From an uncultured Phascolarctobacterium sp. (GTDB lineage Bacteria > Bacillota > Negativicutes > Acidaminococcales > Acidaminococcaceae), in contig UQWU01000003.1 in assembly GCA_900544885.1 (NCBI GenBank), positions 1-64,000 of the forward strand: a DNA stretch of 64,000 nucleotides, given 5' to 3'. Below are positions 24,893-34,026 of the stretch, one piece after another. Position 1 is the first letter of the stretch; every line of letters starts with the position of its first letter. The notes beneath the pieces were generated by a model. It was not told the origin of the DNA and searched no databases. It was given only the letters and a program-made list of their open reading frames with translations. Both the position numbers and the translations under genes were made by a program.

Positions 24893-27800
24893 TTATTCTT
24901 TGCCAGCCAATTTTTTATAGCCATCCAAACGATCTTTTGCATCAGCTTCAGTCTTTTCAAACAGTGCTTCAGCAGTATCCGGGAACATTTTTTGCAGAGA
25001 GCTGAAACGAACTTCACCCATGAGGAAGTCGCGGAAGTTAGCAGTAGGTTCTTTGGAATCCAGAATAAACGGATTCTTACCTTCAGCCTTTAATTCCGGA
25101 TTGTAGCGATAAGTTGCCCAATAACCACAATCAACAGCACGTTTTTCTTCTAATTGGCTGCAACCCATACCAACCTTCAAACCATGGTTAATACAAGGAG
25201 CATAAGCAATAATCAAGGAAGGACCATCATAAGCTTCTGCTTCAGCAATAGCCTTCAGAGTTTGGTTTTTATCAGCACCCATAGCAACCTGTGCTACATA
25301 AACATAACCATAACTCATAGCCATCATGCCCAAATCTTTTTTCTTGGTCTTTTTGCCGCTGGCAGCAAATTTAGCGATAGCTGCAGTCGGAGTTGATTTA
25401 GAGGATTGACCGCCGGTATTGGAATAAACCTCGGTATCGAATACCATAACGTTAACATTTTCGCCGGATGCCAATACATGATCTAAACCACCGTAACCGA
25501 TATCGTAAGCCCAACCGTCACCACCGAAAATCCAATGGCTACGTTTTACAAAGAATTGTTTTTCAGCATACAAAGCTGCACATTTATCGCAATCAGCTTT
25601 ATATTTTTCAACAACAGCAGTCAAAGCATCTGCACGTTCACGAGTACCTTCGCTATCATTCATATATTCCAGCCAATCTGCAGCTGCTGCACGCAAATCT
25701 TCAGGAATTTTTGCTTCTAACAGAGCTTTGACCATGTCAGCAACACGTTCACGAGATTGTTTTACGCCTAAGAACATACCTAAGCCATATTCAGCGTTAT
25801 CTTCAAACAAGGAGTTAGCCCAACTCGGACCATGACCTTTTTCATTTTTAGTATACGGCATGGACGGAGCAGATGCACCCCAGATAGAAGTACAACCGGT
25901 AGCATTGGCAATCATCATGCGGTCGCCAACTAATTGAGTTACCAATTTAGCATAAGGAGTTTCGCCACAGCCTGCACAAGCACCGCTGAACTCCAGTAAC
26001 GGTTTTTCAAATTGAATACCCTTCATGGTTTTTTTGTTCATCGGATTTGCTTTCGGAGCAACTTCTTTTTGGCTGTATTCCCAAGCTTCAGTTTTATTTA
26101 ATTGAGATTCTAACGGTTTCATAACTAAAGCCTTACCTTTAGGAGCCGGGCAGACTTGAGCACAGTTACCGCAACCGGTGCAGTCCAAAGGAGAAATAGT
26201 AATAGCAAAGTTCAAGCCTTTAGCACCAATAGCAGGTTTGGATTGTAAAGTTTCAGGAGCTTTTGCAGCTTCTTCATCAGTCATCAGTACAGGACGGATA
26301 ACTGCATGAGGACAAACAAAAGCACATTGGTTGCATTGAATGCAAGTATCAATTTGCCATTCAGGAACGTCGATAGCAATACCACGTTTTTCATAAGCAG
26401 CAGTACCGCTGGGGAAAGTACCATCAGCATAATCTTTAAATGCACTTACAGGCAGTTTATCGCCTTCCAAGCGATTCATGGGTACCAATAAGTTATCAAT
26501 GAAAGCATTGCCAGTTGCAGCTTCGCCTGCGGTATCAGCAGCATTAGCCCAAGCTTCCGGAACATTTACAGCAACGATAGCATTAATACCTTGGTCAATA
26601 GCAGCATTGTTCATATCAACAATGTTTTGACCTTTCTTGCCATAGGAATGTTCTACAGCTTCTTTCAGATATTTAACTGCATCTTCCAGAGGAATAATAT
26701 CAGCCAGTTTGAAGAAAGCAGATTGCATAATCATATTAATACGACCGCCTAAGCCGATGCTTTGAGCAATCTTAACTGCATCAATGATATAGAATTTAAT
26801 ATCGTTGGCAGCAATATAACGTTTCATTTGACTTGGTAACTGTGCTTCCAGTTCTTCTGCATTCCAATTGCAGTTTAAGAGGAAGGTGCCACCTTTTTTC
26901 AGGCCTGCAAGAACATCATATTTATTTACATAAGATTGGTTATGTACAGCAACAAAATCAGCAGTATTAATCAGGTACGGAGCCATAATCGGAGTATGAC
27001 CGAAACGTAAGTGAGAAACAGTTACGCCGCCGGATTTTTTACTGTCATAAGAGAAATAGCCTTGTGCATACATATCGGTATAATCACCGATAATTTTAAT
27101 AGCACTCTTATTAGCACCAACAGTACCATCACTACCTAAGCCCCAGAATTTGCAAGCCTTAGTTCCTTCAGCAGTAACATCAAAACCTTCTACTGTCGGC
27201 AGAGAGGTATGGGAAAGATCATCAGTAATAGAAATGGTGAAATTATTTTTAGGTTCAGCTGCACTCAGATTATCAAATACAGCTACAATATCGCCAGGCA
27301 GTAAATCTTTAGAACCTAAACCGTAACGACCACCGATAATCATCGGGTTGCGATCGCTAGCATAGAATGCTGCACGAACATCTAAGTATAAGGGTTCACC
27401 AAAGGCACCAGGCTCTTTAGTACGATCCAGAACTGCAATACGTTTAACACTTGCAGGAATAGCATCCATGAAATGTTTAACGCTGAACGGACGATACAGA
27501 TGTACGCACAGTACGCCTACTTTTCTACCTTGAGCATTCAAAGCTTCAACGACAGTGCGAACAGTTTCAGTACTAGAGCCCATGGTGATGATAATTTCTT
27601 CAGCATCTTCAGCACCATAGTAATTAAACAAATGATAGTTACGACCGGTTAATTCGTTGATTTTACCCATATATTCTTCAACAATTTCCGGCAGTGCTTC
27701 ATAATAGCTGTTTACTGCTTCACGAGTTTGGAAGTAAATATCCGGGTTTTGTGCAGTACCACGGATTACAGGATTATCAGGATTCAATCCACGTTGACGG

Positions 27801-28405
27801 AATGCTTCAACAGCATCTTTATCCAATAATTTTGCCAGATCTGCGTAATCTAAAACTTCAATTTTTTGGATTTCGTGAGAAGTACGGAAACCATCAAAGA
27901 AGTTTACGAAAGGTACACGACCTTTAATAGCGGACAGATGTGCTACACCTGCTAAATCCATAACTTCTTGTACACTACCTTCAGCCAGCAGAGCAAAACC
28001 TGTTTGACGAGTTGCCATAACGTCTTGATGATCACCGAAAATAGACAGAGAACTGGTTGCCAAAGCACGAGCAGATACGTGGAATACAGCAGGCAGTAAT
28101 TCGCCAGCCATTTTATACATATTAGGAATCATCAGCAATAAGCCTTGAGATGCAGTATAAGTAGTAGTTAATGCACCAGCTTGCAAAGAACCATGCACTG
28201 CACCAGAAGCACCTGCTTCAGATTGCATTTCCAAAAGCTTTACAGTCTGACCAAAAATATTTTTCTTGCCTTGAGCAGACCATTCATCAACGACCTCTGC
28301 CATCGGAGAGGACGGAGTGATAGGGTAAATTGCGGCCACATCAGTAAATGCGTAAGACACATACGCAGCAGCTGTGTTGCCATCCATAGTTTTCATTTTA
28401 GCCAT
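24893..28405 (-). CDS. nifJ: Pyruvate:ferredoxin (flavodoxin) oxidoreductase, single-chain
   Basis: Converts pyruvate and CoA to acetyl-CoA and CO2 while reducing ferredoxin, the central anaerobic step. The 1170 residues contain domain I (YPITPSSPMAE), the gamma and CoA-binding regions, two [4Fe-4S] clusters (CIQCNQCAFVCPHAV near 690; CTGCGNCAQVCPAPKG near 745), and the TPP domain with CAGCGETPYAKL, GDGWAYDIGYGGLDHVL and NTGGQSSKSTPT. A C-terminal extension is present. ATG 28405 is preferred; it has GAAGGGA upstream. The 21-codon longer frame has no Shine-Dalgarno. Confidence 0.97.
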   Translation of the reverse strand: MAKMKTMDGNTAAAYVSYAFTDVAAIYPITPSSPMAEVVDEWSAQGKKNIFGQTVKLLEMQSEAGASGAVHGSLQAGALTTTYTASQGLLLMIPNMYKMAGELLPAVFHVSARALATSSLSIFGDHQDVMATRQTGFALLAEGSVQEVMDLAGVAHLSAIKGRVPFVNFFDGFRTSHEIQKIEVLDYADLAKLLDKDAVEAFRQRGLNPDNPVIRGTAQNPDIYFQTREAVNSYYEALPEIVEEYMGKINELTGRNYHLFNYYGAEDAEEIIITMGSSTETVRTVVEALNAQGRKVGVLCVHLYRPFSVKHFMDAIPASVKRIAVLDRTKEPGAFGEPLYLDVRAAFYASDRNPMIIGGRYGLGSKDLLPGDIVAVFDNLSAAEPKNNFTISITDDLSHTSLPTVEGFDVTAEGTKACKFWGLGSDGTVGANKSAIKIIGDYTDMYAQGYFSYDSKKSGGVTVSHLRFGHTPIMAPYLINTADFVAVHNQSYVNKYDVLAGLKKGGTFLLNCNWNAEELEAQLPSQMKRYIAANDIKFYIIDAVKIAQSIGLGGRINMIMQSAFFKLADIIPLEDAVKYLKEAVEHSYGKKGQNIVDMNNAAIDQGINAIVAVNVPEAWANAADTAGEAATGNAFIDNLLVPMNRLEGDKLPVSAFKDYADGTFPSGTAAYEKRGIAIDVPEWQIDTCIQCNQCAFVCPHAVIRPVLMTDEEAAKAPETLQSKPAIGAKGLNFAITISPLDCTGCGNCAQVCPAPKGKALVMKPLESQLNKTEAWEYSQKEVAPKANPMNKKTMKGIQFEKPLLEFSGACAGCGETPYAKLVTQLVGDRMMIANATGCTSIWGASAPSMPYTKNEKGHGPSWANSLFEDNAEYGLGMFLGVKQSRERVADMVKALLEAKIPEDLRAAAADWLEYMNDSEGTRERADALTAVVEKYKADCDKCAALYAEKQFFVKRSHWIFGGDGWAYDIGYGGLDHVLASGENVNVMVFDTEVYSNTGGQSSKSTPTAAIAKFAASGKKTKKKDLGMMAMSYGYVYVAQVAMGADKNQTLKAIAEAEAYDGPSLIIAYAPCINHGLKVGMGCSQLEEKRAVDCGYWATYRYNPELKAEGKNPFILDSKEPTANFRDFLMGEVRFSSLQKMFPDTAEALFEKTEADAKDRLDGYKKLAGKE

Positions 28406-28484
28406 TGGATTCCCTTCTTTCGTAAAAAATTTGAACAAATTAATAGCAAATTCATAATGAGAAATCAAATTATCTCATAGAATT

Positions 28485-28513
28485 AGTATACACTATTCAA
28501 GAAAATTTGTAAA
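28485..28513 (-). promoter_or_regulatory. Promoter for nifJ
   Basis: Minus strand TTTACA, 17-bp spacer, TATACT, about 75 nt before the ATG. Confidence 0.65.
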
Positions 28514-28583
28514 ACCAAAACATATTAACAATGGAGCTAAAAATAAATTTTTACAGAATTGCCAAAATGGTTTTTCAGACCAT

Positions 28584-28625
28584 AAAACGACCACACAACT
28601 GAGATAAAGCCAATTGTGTGGTCGT
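28584..28625 (-). terminator. Terminator after the universal stress protein pair
   Basis: Minus RNA ACGACCACACAA pairs with UUGUGUGGUCGU, then UUUAUGG; long stem, short U-tract. Confidence 0.8.
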
Positions 28626-28650
28626 TACATTTAAAACTTCGTATTTAATT

Positions 28651-29067
28651 TTATTTTACAATCATTACAGGTACTGCGATTTTTTCTAATACAACTTGAC
28701 TAACACTGTTACGGAAAATGCTTTCCAAAAATCCTAGGCCACGACTACCGATGACAACCGCATCACATTTTTCATCTTCAACTGTCCGCAAAATACTTTC
28801 GGCAACATCACTGCTGTTCTCTAATAGATACATACAATTAATATTTTTACCAAGCATTAAAGCACGGGCAGCATCTAAAACTTCATCGCCTATCTGAGCA
28901 TATAAGCAATCACCGTCAACTTCTATAACAGGTTGCTTACGCCCTTCTTCGGTAACAGTCATAATAACCAATTCACCGCCGCTTAAAGCTACTAGGCCAC
29001 AGGCATATTCCAAAGCACGCCAGGAATATTCTGTTCCATCTATCGGTACCAATACACGTTGTAACAT
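28651..29067 (-). CDS. Universal stress protein (UspA family), second copy
   Basis: A 138-residue single-domain UspA fold beginning LQRVLVPIDGTEYSWRALEYA. The ATP-binding loop GSRGLGFLESIFRNSVSQ near 105-122 departs from G-x2-G-x9-G-S/T by having N in place of the third glycine, so nucleotide binding is uncertain. It starts one base after the stop of the next Usp gene upstream; the pair looks like a tandem duplication that diverged. Confidence 0.87.
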   Translation of the reverse strand: MLQRVLVPIDGTEYSWRALEYACGLVALSGGELVIMTVTEEGRKQPVIEVDGDCLYAQIGDEVLDAARALMLGKNINCMYLLENSSDVAESILRTVEDEKCDAVVIGSRGLGFLESIFRNSVSQVVLEKIAVPVMIVK

Positions 29068-29068
29068 T

Positions 29069-29506
29069 TTATTTTACAATAAGAACCGGTACAGAGGCAT
29101 ATTGAGAAACTTTGGAGCTTACACTACCAAGGAAGAATTCTGCGATACCGGACAAGCCACGGCTACCGATAACGATTGCATCACAATTGCATTTTTTAGA
29201 CAAAGCGATGATACGCTCAGACGGATGACCTACCTCCAGGCTAAACTCAGTTTTGCCAGGATAGCTTTCCAATCTTTCTTGAGCCATTTCCAATACTTTA
29301 TCGCCGATTTTTTCTAATTCATTATTACCTTGGGTTATAGTTGCATGATCAAGAGGTACTGCCAATAAAGCTGCATTGTTATAAGGTTGGATAACATTAA
29401 CTATCGCTAATTCACTACCAAATCGGGAACCGATTTCTACAGCGGTATTTAAAGCTCTCCAGGATCCTTCACTACCATCAACAGGTACTAAAATCTTTTT
29501 AAACAT
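29069..29506 (-). CDS. Universal stress protein (UspA family), first copy
   Basis: A 145-residue UspA domain with FKKILVPVDGSEGSWRALNTA and the complete ATP-binding motif GSRGLSGIAEFFLGSVSSKV near 114-133 (G-x2-G-x9-G-S). ATG 29506 has GGAGG upstream; the frame could begin five codons earlier without a ribosome-binding site. Usp proteins respond to starvation and redox stress, but no specific role is visible here. Confidence 0.9.
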   Translation of the reverse strand: MFKKILVPVDGSEGSWRALNTAVEIGSRFGSELAIVNVIQPYNNAALLAVPLDHATITQGNNELEKIGDKVLEMAQERLESYPGKTEFSLEVGHPSERIIALSKKCNCDAIVIGSRGLSGIAEFFLGSVSSKVSQYASVPVLIVK

Positions 29507-29615
29507 AGATAACACCTCCAAATTATGACCAACACATAAAGTTGATAATATGCAAAACCATTATTCAGTTTCTTATGTAGTATATTCTCTCTCAATATTT
29601 ATTTTTCCTGCTTAA

Positions 29616-30002
29616 TTATTCGCGGCCACGTTTTTTTCTTGCGGCATGAATACGAGCAGATTTCTTACTAAATTTTTTGGGTTCAGCAGTTAAATTTGCT
29701 AATTCAGTAGGAGACTTCTTTTCGTTTTCAAAAACCTCGCCTTTAAAGAAACGGAAATACAAAGCAATGCCTGCACAACCTAAGATAGGCAGACCACCTA
29801 CTAAATAACGATAACCTGCAGGAGAAGCCATGGTAATAAAGTCATACAGAACTATGCAGGCAGGAACAAGAATAATTTGACCAAATTTGGCAAACATACC
29901 CTCCTTGCCCATAAAACGTACCACCATGCCATAAGCTAGGAACGCCACAGCAAAAGAAACAAAAGACATAAAGACTAAAAAGGCAAAAAACTCAAAATTC
30001 AC
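29616..30002 (-). CDS. Small membrane protein, hypothetical
   Basis: A 128-residue protein starting at GTG (AGGAAGGTG upstream). Three hydrophobic helices (4-27, 41-60, 66-84) are followed by a basic, lysine-rich cytoplasmic tail (KKFSKKSARIHAARKKRGRE). No family recognised. It follows the flavoprotein gene by about 40 bases and may be co-transcribed with it. Confidence 0.65.
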   Translation of the reverse strand: MNFEFFAFLVFMSFVSFAVAFLAYGMVVRFMGKEGMFAKFGQIILVPACIVLYDFITMASPAGYRYLVGGLPILGCAGIALYFRFFKGEVFENEKKSPTELANLTAEPKKFSKKSARIHAARKKRGRE

Positions 30003-30043
30003 TTTTAACGAACACCTTCCTGAATAAAATTTTAGCAGATGAC

Positions 30044-31423
30044 TTATTTAGCACAAGCTCTTTCACCGATTACGCGTGCTGCCCAAACGCCGCTAGCACT
30101 TGCTTGGGACAGACCTCTGGTAATACCGGCACCATCACCAACAGCAAACATATTCGGTACTTTAGTTTCTAAATTGCCATCCAGCTCTAAACGTGCACTA
30201 TAAAATTTTACTTCTACACCATATAAAAGCGTATCAGCATTAGCCATACCCGGTGCAATTTTATCAAGTGCATAAATCATTTCAATAATATCATCTAATT
30301 GACGTTTAGGCAATACCAAGCTTAAATCACCAGGAGTTGCAGATAAAGTCGGCTTAGTAAAGCTCTTGAGTAAACGTTTTTCATTTGTTCGACGACCTTT
30401 AATCAAATCACCAAAACGTTGTACTAAAACACCGCCGCCAAGCATATTGGAGAAAGACGCAATACGTTTACCATATTGTAAAGGTTCATGAAACGGCTCA
30501 GTAAATTTACTGCTTACCAATAAAGCAAAGTTGGTATTTTTGCTGTGTAATTTAGGATCACGGAAACTATGACCGTTAACAGTAATAATACCATCAGTAT
30601 TTTCGGCTACAACATAACCATAGGGATTCATACAGAAAGTACGAACAATATCATTATACACCTGAGTACGATACAAAATTTTTGCTTCATATACTTCATC
30701 AGTAATATGTTTGAAAACATCAGCTGGCACTTCTACACGTACACCGATATCTACCTGATTATTAATGAAACTCAGACCCATATTCTTACATTGTTGGGTA
30801 TACCATTCTGCACCTGCTCTACCAGGAGCGGCAATCAAATACTTACATGCAACGGGCTCTCCTTTTTCCAAAGTCAAAGAAAATGTTCCATCATCAAGAT
30901 GTTTAATTTCTTCTACCATCACATTGCAACGAATATCAATCTTATCACGCAAAAATTTATAAATATTTTCCATGATAATCAAATTGTTTTCAGTACCTAA
31001 ATGACGTACTTTAGCATTCAAAAGATGTAAATCATATTTCAAAGCTTGTACACCGATAGTACTGTTTTTAGTGGAAAAATATTCACCAGGAGCACCATGA
31101 CGGCAATTTAACTCATCAACATAGTCAATCAATTCCATAACTTTAGCATCAGGCAGATAATCATTCAACCAACCACCGAATTCAGTAGTAAAATTATATT
31201 TACCATCAGAAAAAGCTCCTGCACCACCAAATCCACGCATAATGCTACAAGGGTTGCAATTTATACAATGATCTACCTTTTTTGCAGCCAACGGACAATA
31301 TCTTTTATCAATGGCATTGCCTGATTCTAACATAACCACCTTTAAATCAGGATATTTCATTACAAATTCATAAGCAGCGAAAATTGCTGCCGGACCACCG
31401 CCAATAATAGCTACATCAAACAT
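30044..31423 (-). CDS. FAD-dependent dehydrogenase (COG2509-like)
   Basis: A 459-residue flavoprotein with dinucleotide motif VAIIGGGPAAIFAAYEF near 4-20, a CINCNPCSIMRGFGGAGAFSDGK signature around 53-75 and a C-terminal FAD loop MFAVGDGAGITRGLSQASASG near 427-447. These features fit the uncharacterised Rossmann-fold FAD oxidoreductases found in many anaerobes; the CxxCxxC cysteines may bind a cofactor. The substrate is unknown. A DUF697-like gene lies 12 bases upstream. Confidence 0.85.
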   Translation of the reverse strand: MFDVAIIGGGPAAIFAAYEFVMKYPDLKVVMLESGNAIDKRYCPLAAKKVDHCINCNPCSIMRGFGGAGAFSDGKYNFTTEFGGWLNDYLPDAKVMELIDYVDELNCRHGAPGEYFSTKNSTIGVQALKYDLHLLNAKVRHLGTENNLIIMENIYKFLRDKIDIRCNVMVEEIKHLDDGTFSLTLEKGEPVACKYLIAAPGRAGAEWYTQQCKNMGLSFINNQVDIGVRVEVPADVFKHITDEVYEAKILYRTQVYNDIVRTFCMNPYGYVVAENTDGIITVNGHSFRDPKLHSKNTNFALLVSSKFTEPFHEPLQYGKRIASFSNMLGGGVLVQRFGDLIKGRRTNEKRLLKSFTKPTLSATPGDLSLVLPKRQLDDIIEMIYALDKIAPGMANADTLLYGVEVKFYSARLELDGNLETKVPNMFAVGDGAGITRGLSQASASGVWAARVIGERACAK

Positions 31424-31435
31424 TATTATTTCCTC

Positions 31436-31945
31436 CTAAATATCATAATTTCTCTTCTCATCGCCTAATGGCTCGTCTTTTTGTGGATTTTTTCGCAATA
31501 CTTCTAAATTTTTCTTAGCACTCGCTAATGCATCATCATATACAGTCCTAAAAGGACTTAAATCTTGCGGCTTACCTGCCTTAAGCCATTCAGTTACCAC
31601 ACGTCCTAATGCATAAGTAGTACCTACTGCTACAGGAATCTGTAAGGGTGCAAATGGTATTAATGTCGTTAAAGTGCTACCAACAAAATATGCACCTAAA
31701 CTTCCTAATAAACTAACAGCCATTTTTTCACTAAGCTCTTCATCATAAACCTTACCTAATTTCATAATCATATATACTTCATTGGCAATTAGGCTCATCG
31801 TCCCTACCAAAGGAGCAACAACAATTACACCGGCACGTGCAGCTGCCCACCGGCACAAAGCTTCTGCTTCATCAGCTCTCACCCTATCATCGATTACAGT
31901 GACTTTTTCTGCATTTTTTATTTCTTCAGAAATAATTTTTCCCAT
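31436..31945 (-). CDS. DUF697-like membrane-associated protein
   Basis: The 169 residues contain a central glycine/alanine-rich hydrophobic region (about 33-130) with AARAGVIVVAPLVGTMSLIANEVYMI and LGSLGAYFVGSTLTTLIPFAPLQIPVAVG, as in DUF697 (YcjF-like) domains often attached to GTPases. No GTPase domain is present here. Translational coupling to the flavoprotein downstream (12 bases) is likely. Function unknown. Confidence 0.62.
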   Translation of the reverse strand: MGKIISEEIKNAEKVTVIDDRVRADEAEALCRWAAARAGVIVVAPLVGTMSLIANEVYMIMKLGKVYDEELSEKMAVSLLGSLGAYFVGSTLTTLIPFAPLQIPVAVGTTYALGRVVTEWLKAGKPQDLSPFRTVYDDALASAKKNLEVLRKNPQKDEPLGDEKRNYDI

Positions 31946-31972
31946 CTTCTTTCCATCCTTTATTACGCCACG

Positions 31973-32003
31973 AAAAACCGCAGTTCACTAGGACTGCGGT
32001 TTT
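31973..32003. terminator. Terminator after the DUF190 gene
   Basis: AAAACCGCAGT and ACTGCGGTTTTT form an eleven-base stem; U-tract on the minus strand (and weaker on the plus). Confidence 0.88.
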
Positions 32004-32043
32004 CAATCTCCATGTTTATATTATCCAAAACATAACATCTATT

Positions 32044-32412
32044 TTATTCAGGTAAAGCGTTTTTCTCACGCATATAGTCAGTAACCATGTAGTTACTTTC
32101 TTCTACAAGTACCAAAGCATGAGTAGCATTCTTTTCTAAAAACGGTAAAATTTTCTCGATGTTTTCCCTTTTATCCACAATTTCCACAATTACAGGCATA
32201 TTCGCATTGCCGCTGATAAAGGTATTTACAGCACGACCTACACCTCTTAATTGAGAAGCATAACCTTCTATACCACGAGTAACAGTGCCACCTGATAATC
32301 CCAAATGACGTGCTTCACGTAAAATAGCTTTATAAAGCGGAATATCATTATAAAGCACATCTTCACCGGTATACACCTTAAGAAAAGTTATCTTTTTAAA
32401 TTCTAAAGACAT
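32044..32412 (-). CDS. DUF190 family protein
   Basis: A 122-residue ferredoxin-like/PII-like alpha-beta protein: FLKVYTGEDVLYNDIPLYKAILREARHLGLSGGTVTRGIEGYA, then MPVIVEIVDKRENIEKILPFLEK. DUF190 genes often lie next to the fluoride channel CrcB, but none is in this window. ATG 32412 has GGAGGTGAAGC upstream; a 14-codon extension is unsupported. A promoter TTACAT-17-TATAAT (32453-32481) precedes it. Confidence 0.87.
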   Translation of the reverse strand: MSLEFKKITFLKVYTGEDVLYNDIPLYKAILREARHLGLSGGTVTRGIEGYASQLRGVGRAVNTFISGNANMPVIVEIVDKRENIEKILPFLEKNATHALVLVEESNYMVTDYMREKNALPE

Positions 32413-32452
32413 ATGCTTCACCTCCATGAATCTAGGTAAACTATCTATAAAC

Positions 32453-32481
32453 ATTATAACACTTTATACTTATCAATGTAA
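32453..32481 (-). promoter_or_regulatory. Promoter for the DUF190 gene
   Basis: Minus strand TTACAT, 17-bp spacer, TATAAT. Confidence 0.6.
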
Positions 32482-32534
32482 GCATATTATTTTGTTAAAT
32501 TTTATCAATATAGTTAGGCCGAATGAAAAACATC

Positions 32535-32563
32535 TTGTCATCCTGCACATAATATTTTATTAT
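32535..32563 (+). promoter_or_regulatory. Promoter for the thioesterase gene
   Basis: Plus strand TTGTCA, 17-bp spacer, TATTAT, 53 nt before the ATG. Confidence 0.7.
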
Positions 32564-32616
32564 ATAAGCAATGCAAGCTTTTGCAAACTAAGTGAATAGA
32601 AAGAAGGTATTTATAT

Positions 32617-32994
32617 ATGTTACAAGAAAATCTTATCGGTACCGCTACCGTAAAAGTTACCGAGGCTAATACTGCTGCAACTATGAAAAGCGGCTCTCTG
32701 ACTGTTTTTGCAACTCCGGCAATGTGTGCTTTGATGGAAGAGGCTGCTTGTGCCGCTGTTAATACACATCTAGAAGTAGACAGTGGTACTGTCGGCATCA
32801 GCCTGAATATTACCCATGATCGTGCTACTGCTTTAAACGACACCGTTACCGCAACTGCTACCTTAACTAAAATTGACGGCCGTAAGCTGATCTTTTCCGT
32901 AGAAGCTAAAGACAGCAAAGGCATTATCGGTAAAGGCACTCATGAACGTTTTATTATAAACAATGAAAAATTCATGTCTAAAGTAAATGCCTAA
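32617..32994 (+). CDS. Hotdog-fold thioesterase (FlK/fluoroacetyl-CoA thioesterase-like)
   Basis: A 125-residue cytoplasmic hotdog protein. VFATPAMCALMEEAACAAVN (about 30-49) is the active-site helix; GTVGISLNITHDRATALNDTVTATATLT and GKGTHERFIIN complete the fold. Small members of this group hydrolyse short acyl-CoA esters; the substrate here is undefined. It forms a single-gene unit with its own promoter and terminator and is divergent from DUF190. Confidence 0.85.
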   Translation: MLQENLIGTATVKVTEANTAATMKSGSLTVFATPAMCALMEEAACAAVNTHLEVDSGTVGISLNITHDRATALNDTVTATATLTKIDGRKLIFSVEAKDSKGIIGKGTHERFIINNEKFMSKVNA

Positions 32995-33008
32995 GCCAAA
33001 ATACATTT

Positions 33009-33039
33009 TACCACATCAATAATTGATGTGGTATTTTTC
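33009..33039 (+). terminator. Terminator after the thioesterase gene
   Basis: TACCACATCAAT pairs with ATTGATGTGGTA, then TTTTT. Confidence 0.9.
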
Positions 33040-33071
33040 ATTCATGTAACATCAAATTGAAAATTTACCGC

Positions 33072-33106
33072 AAAAAAAGTTAAGCTACTTATACGTCAGC
33101 TTCACT
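33072..33106 (-). terminator. Terminator after the 46-aa membrane gene
   Basis: Minus RNA AGUGAAGCU pairs with AGCUUAACU with one mismatch, followed by seven U. Confidence 0.65.
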
Positions 33107-33121
33107 TTAGATTTTTACTAC

Positions 33122-33262
33122 TTATTCAGTAGCTATATATTCTATTATATTAATTAAAACTTTACTGAAATCATTTTCCGGAAGATATAAAATACCTAAT
33201 AATAACAACGCCACAAAGGCATAAACAAATTCTATTCGTATTTTTTTTTTAATTTCTGCCAT
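33122..33262 (-). CDS. Small single-pass membrane protein, 46 aa
   Basis: I found this by reading the minus strand: ATG 33262 to TAA 33122. The basic start MAEIKKKIRIEF is followed by one hydrophobic helix (VYAFVALLLLGILYL, residues 13-27) and an amphipathic tail (FSKVLINIIEYIATE). GAGGG sits six bases before the ATG, TTTGCA-16-TATACT (33299-33326) is a good promoter and a U-tailed hairpin follows. Together these make it a likely real gene. It contains a ten-A run at codons 5-8 that could slip. No family recognised. Confidence 0.6.
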   Translation of the reverse strand: MAEIKKKIRIEFVYAFVALLLLGILYLPENDFSKVLINIIEYIATE

Positions 33263-33298
33263 GGTTGTCCCTCTAATCTTTTATCTTTTATTTTTTAT

Positions 33299-33326
33299 AG
33301 TATACCATGCAAAAATTAATTGCAAA
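33299..33326 (-). promoter_or_regulatory. Promoter for the 46-aa membrane gene
   Basis: Minus strand TTTGCA, 16-bp spacer, TATACT. Confidence 0.55.
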
Positions 33327-33349
33327 TTAACATAATATCAAATAATATA

Positions 33350-33379
33350 CAAAAGCAGCTGCCACCAAGACAGCTGCTT
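33350..33379 (-). terminator. Terminator after tRNA-Leu
   Basis: Minus RNA AAGCAGCUG pairs with CAGCUGCUU, then UUGUAUAUU. Confidence 0.78.
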
Positions 33380-33388
33380 AAATACTCT

Positions 33389-33473
33389 TGGTGCGAGTGA
33401 CAGGAATCGAACCTGCATGCCGTAAGGCGCCAGATCCTAAGTCTGGTGCGTCTGCCAGTTCCGCCACACTCGC
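33389..33473 (-). tRNA. tRNA-Leu (anticodon UAG)
   Basis: An 85-nt class II tRNA with encoded CCA. Acceptor GCGAGTG/CACTCGC, anticodon stem CCAGA/TCTGG around CTTAGGA, a long variable arm (GCGCCTTACGGC), T-arm GCAGG-TTCGATT-CCTGT. Single-gene unit. Confidence 0.96.
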
Positions 33474-33552
33474 ATACTCAATAAGTATATCACAAAATAT
33501 ACTAAATCGTCTAGAGAAATATTACCACTAAATAGCTTAGCGGCAATAAAAT

Positions 33553-34008
33553 TTATTTGTGTAAAATATCAATCTGAATACCGGAAGCTTGCATCATATC
33601 CTCAGCTAATTTATCAGGATAAGGATTAGCATAGACAATACGCTTAATACCTGCATTGATTAAAATCTTAGTGCAAACTACACAGGGCTGATGAGTGCAG
33701 TAAATCGTGCCGCCGTTAACAGATACGCCATGATAAGCAGCCTGCACGACAGCATTCTGCTCTGCATGAATACCACGACATAATTCGTGCATTTTACCGG
33801 ATGGTACCTTAAGCTGTTCGCGCAGACAGCCTACCTCCTCACAGTGAGGTAAATCCTTAGGAGTGCCATTATATCCAGTAGCCACGATTTGTCTGTCTTT
33901 AACAATAACTGCACCTACACTACGGCGTAAGCAAGTAGAACGCTTACTTACAACCTGAGCAATTTCCATAAAATACTCGTCCCATTCAGGACGTGTGCGA
34001 TGTTCCAT
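33553..34008 (-). CDS. comEB: dCMP/cytidine deaminase family protein (ComEB-like)
   Basis: Zinc-dependent deaminase of 151 residues making dUMP from dCMP. The catalytic motif HAEQNAVV (about 79-86) supplies the zinc histidine and general-base glutamate, and PCVVCTK (about 107-113) the two zinc cysteines. An extra cluster CEEVGCLRE in the middle is typical of dCMP deaminases. It lies 18 bases downstream of upp, a nucleotide salvage pairing also seen in other Firmicutes. Confidence 0.93.
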   Translation of the reverse strand: MEHRTRPEWDEYFMEIAQVVSKRSTCLRRSVGAVIVKDRQIVATGYNGTPKDLPHCEEVGCLREQLKVPSGKMHELCRGIHAEQNAVVQAAYHGVSVNGGTIYCTHQPCVVCTKILINAGIKRIVYANPYPDKLAEDMMQASGIQIDILHK

Positions 34009-34026
34009 GTTTGCTTACCCTAGAAA

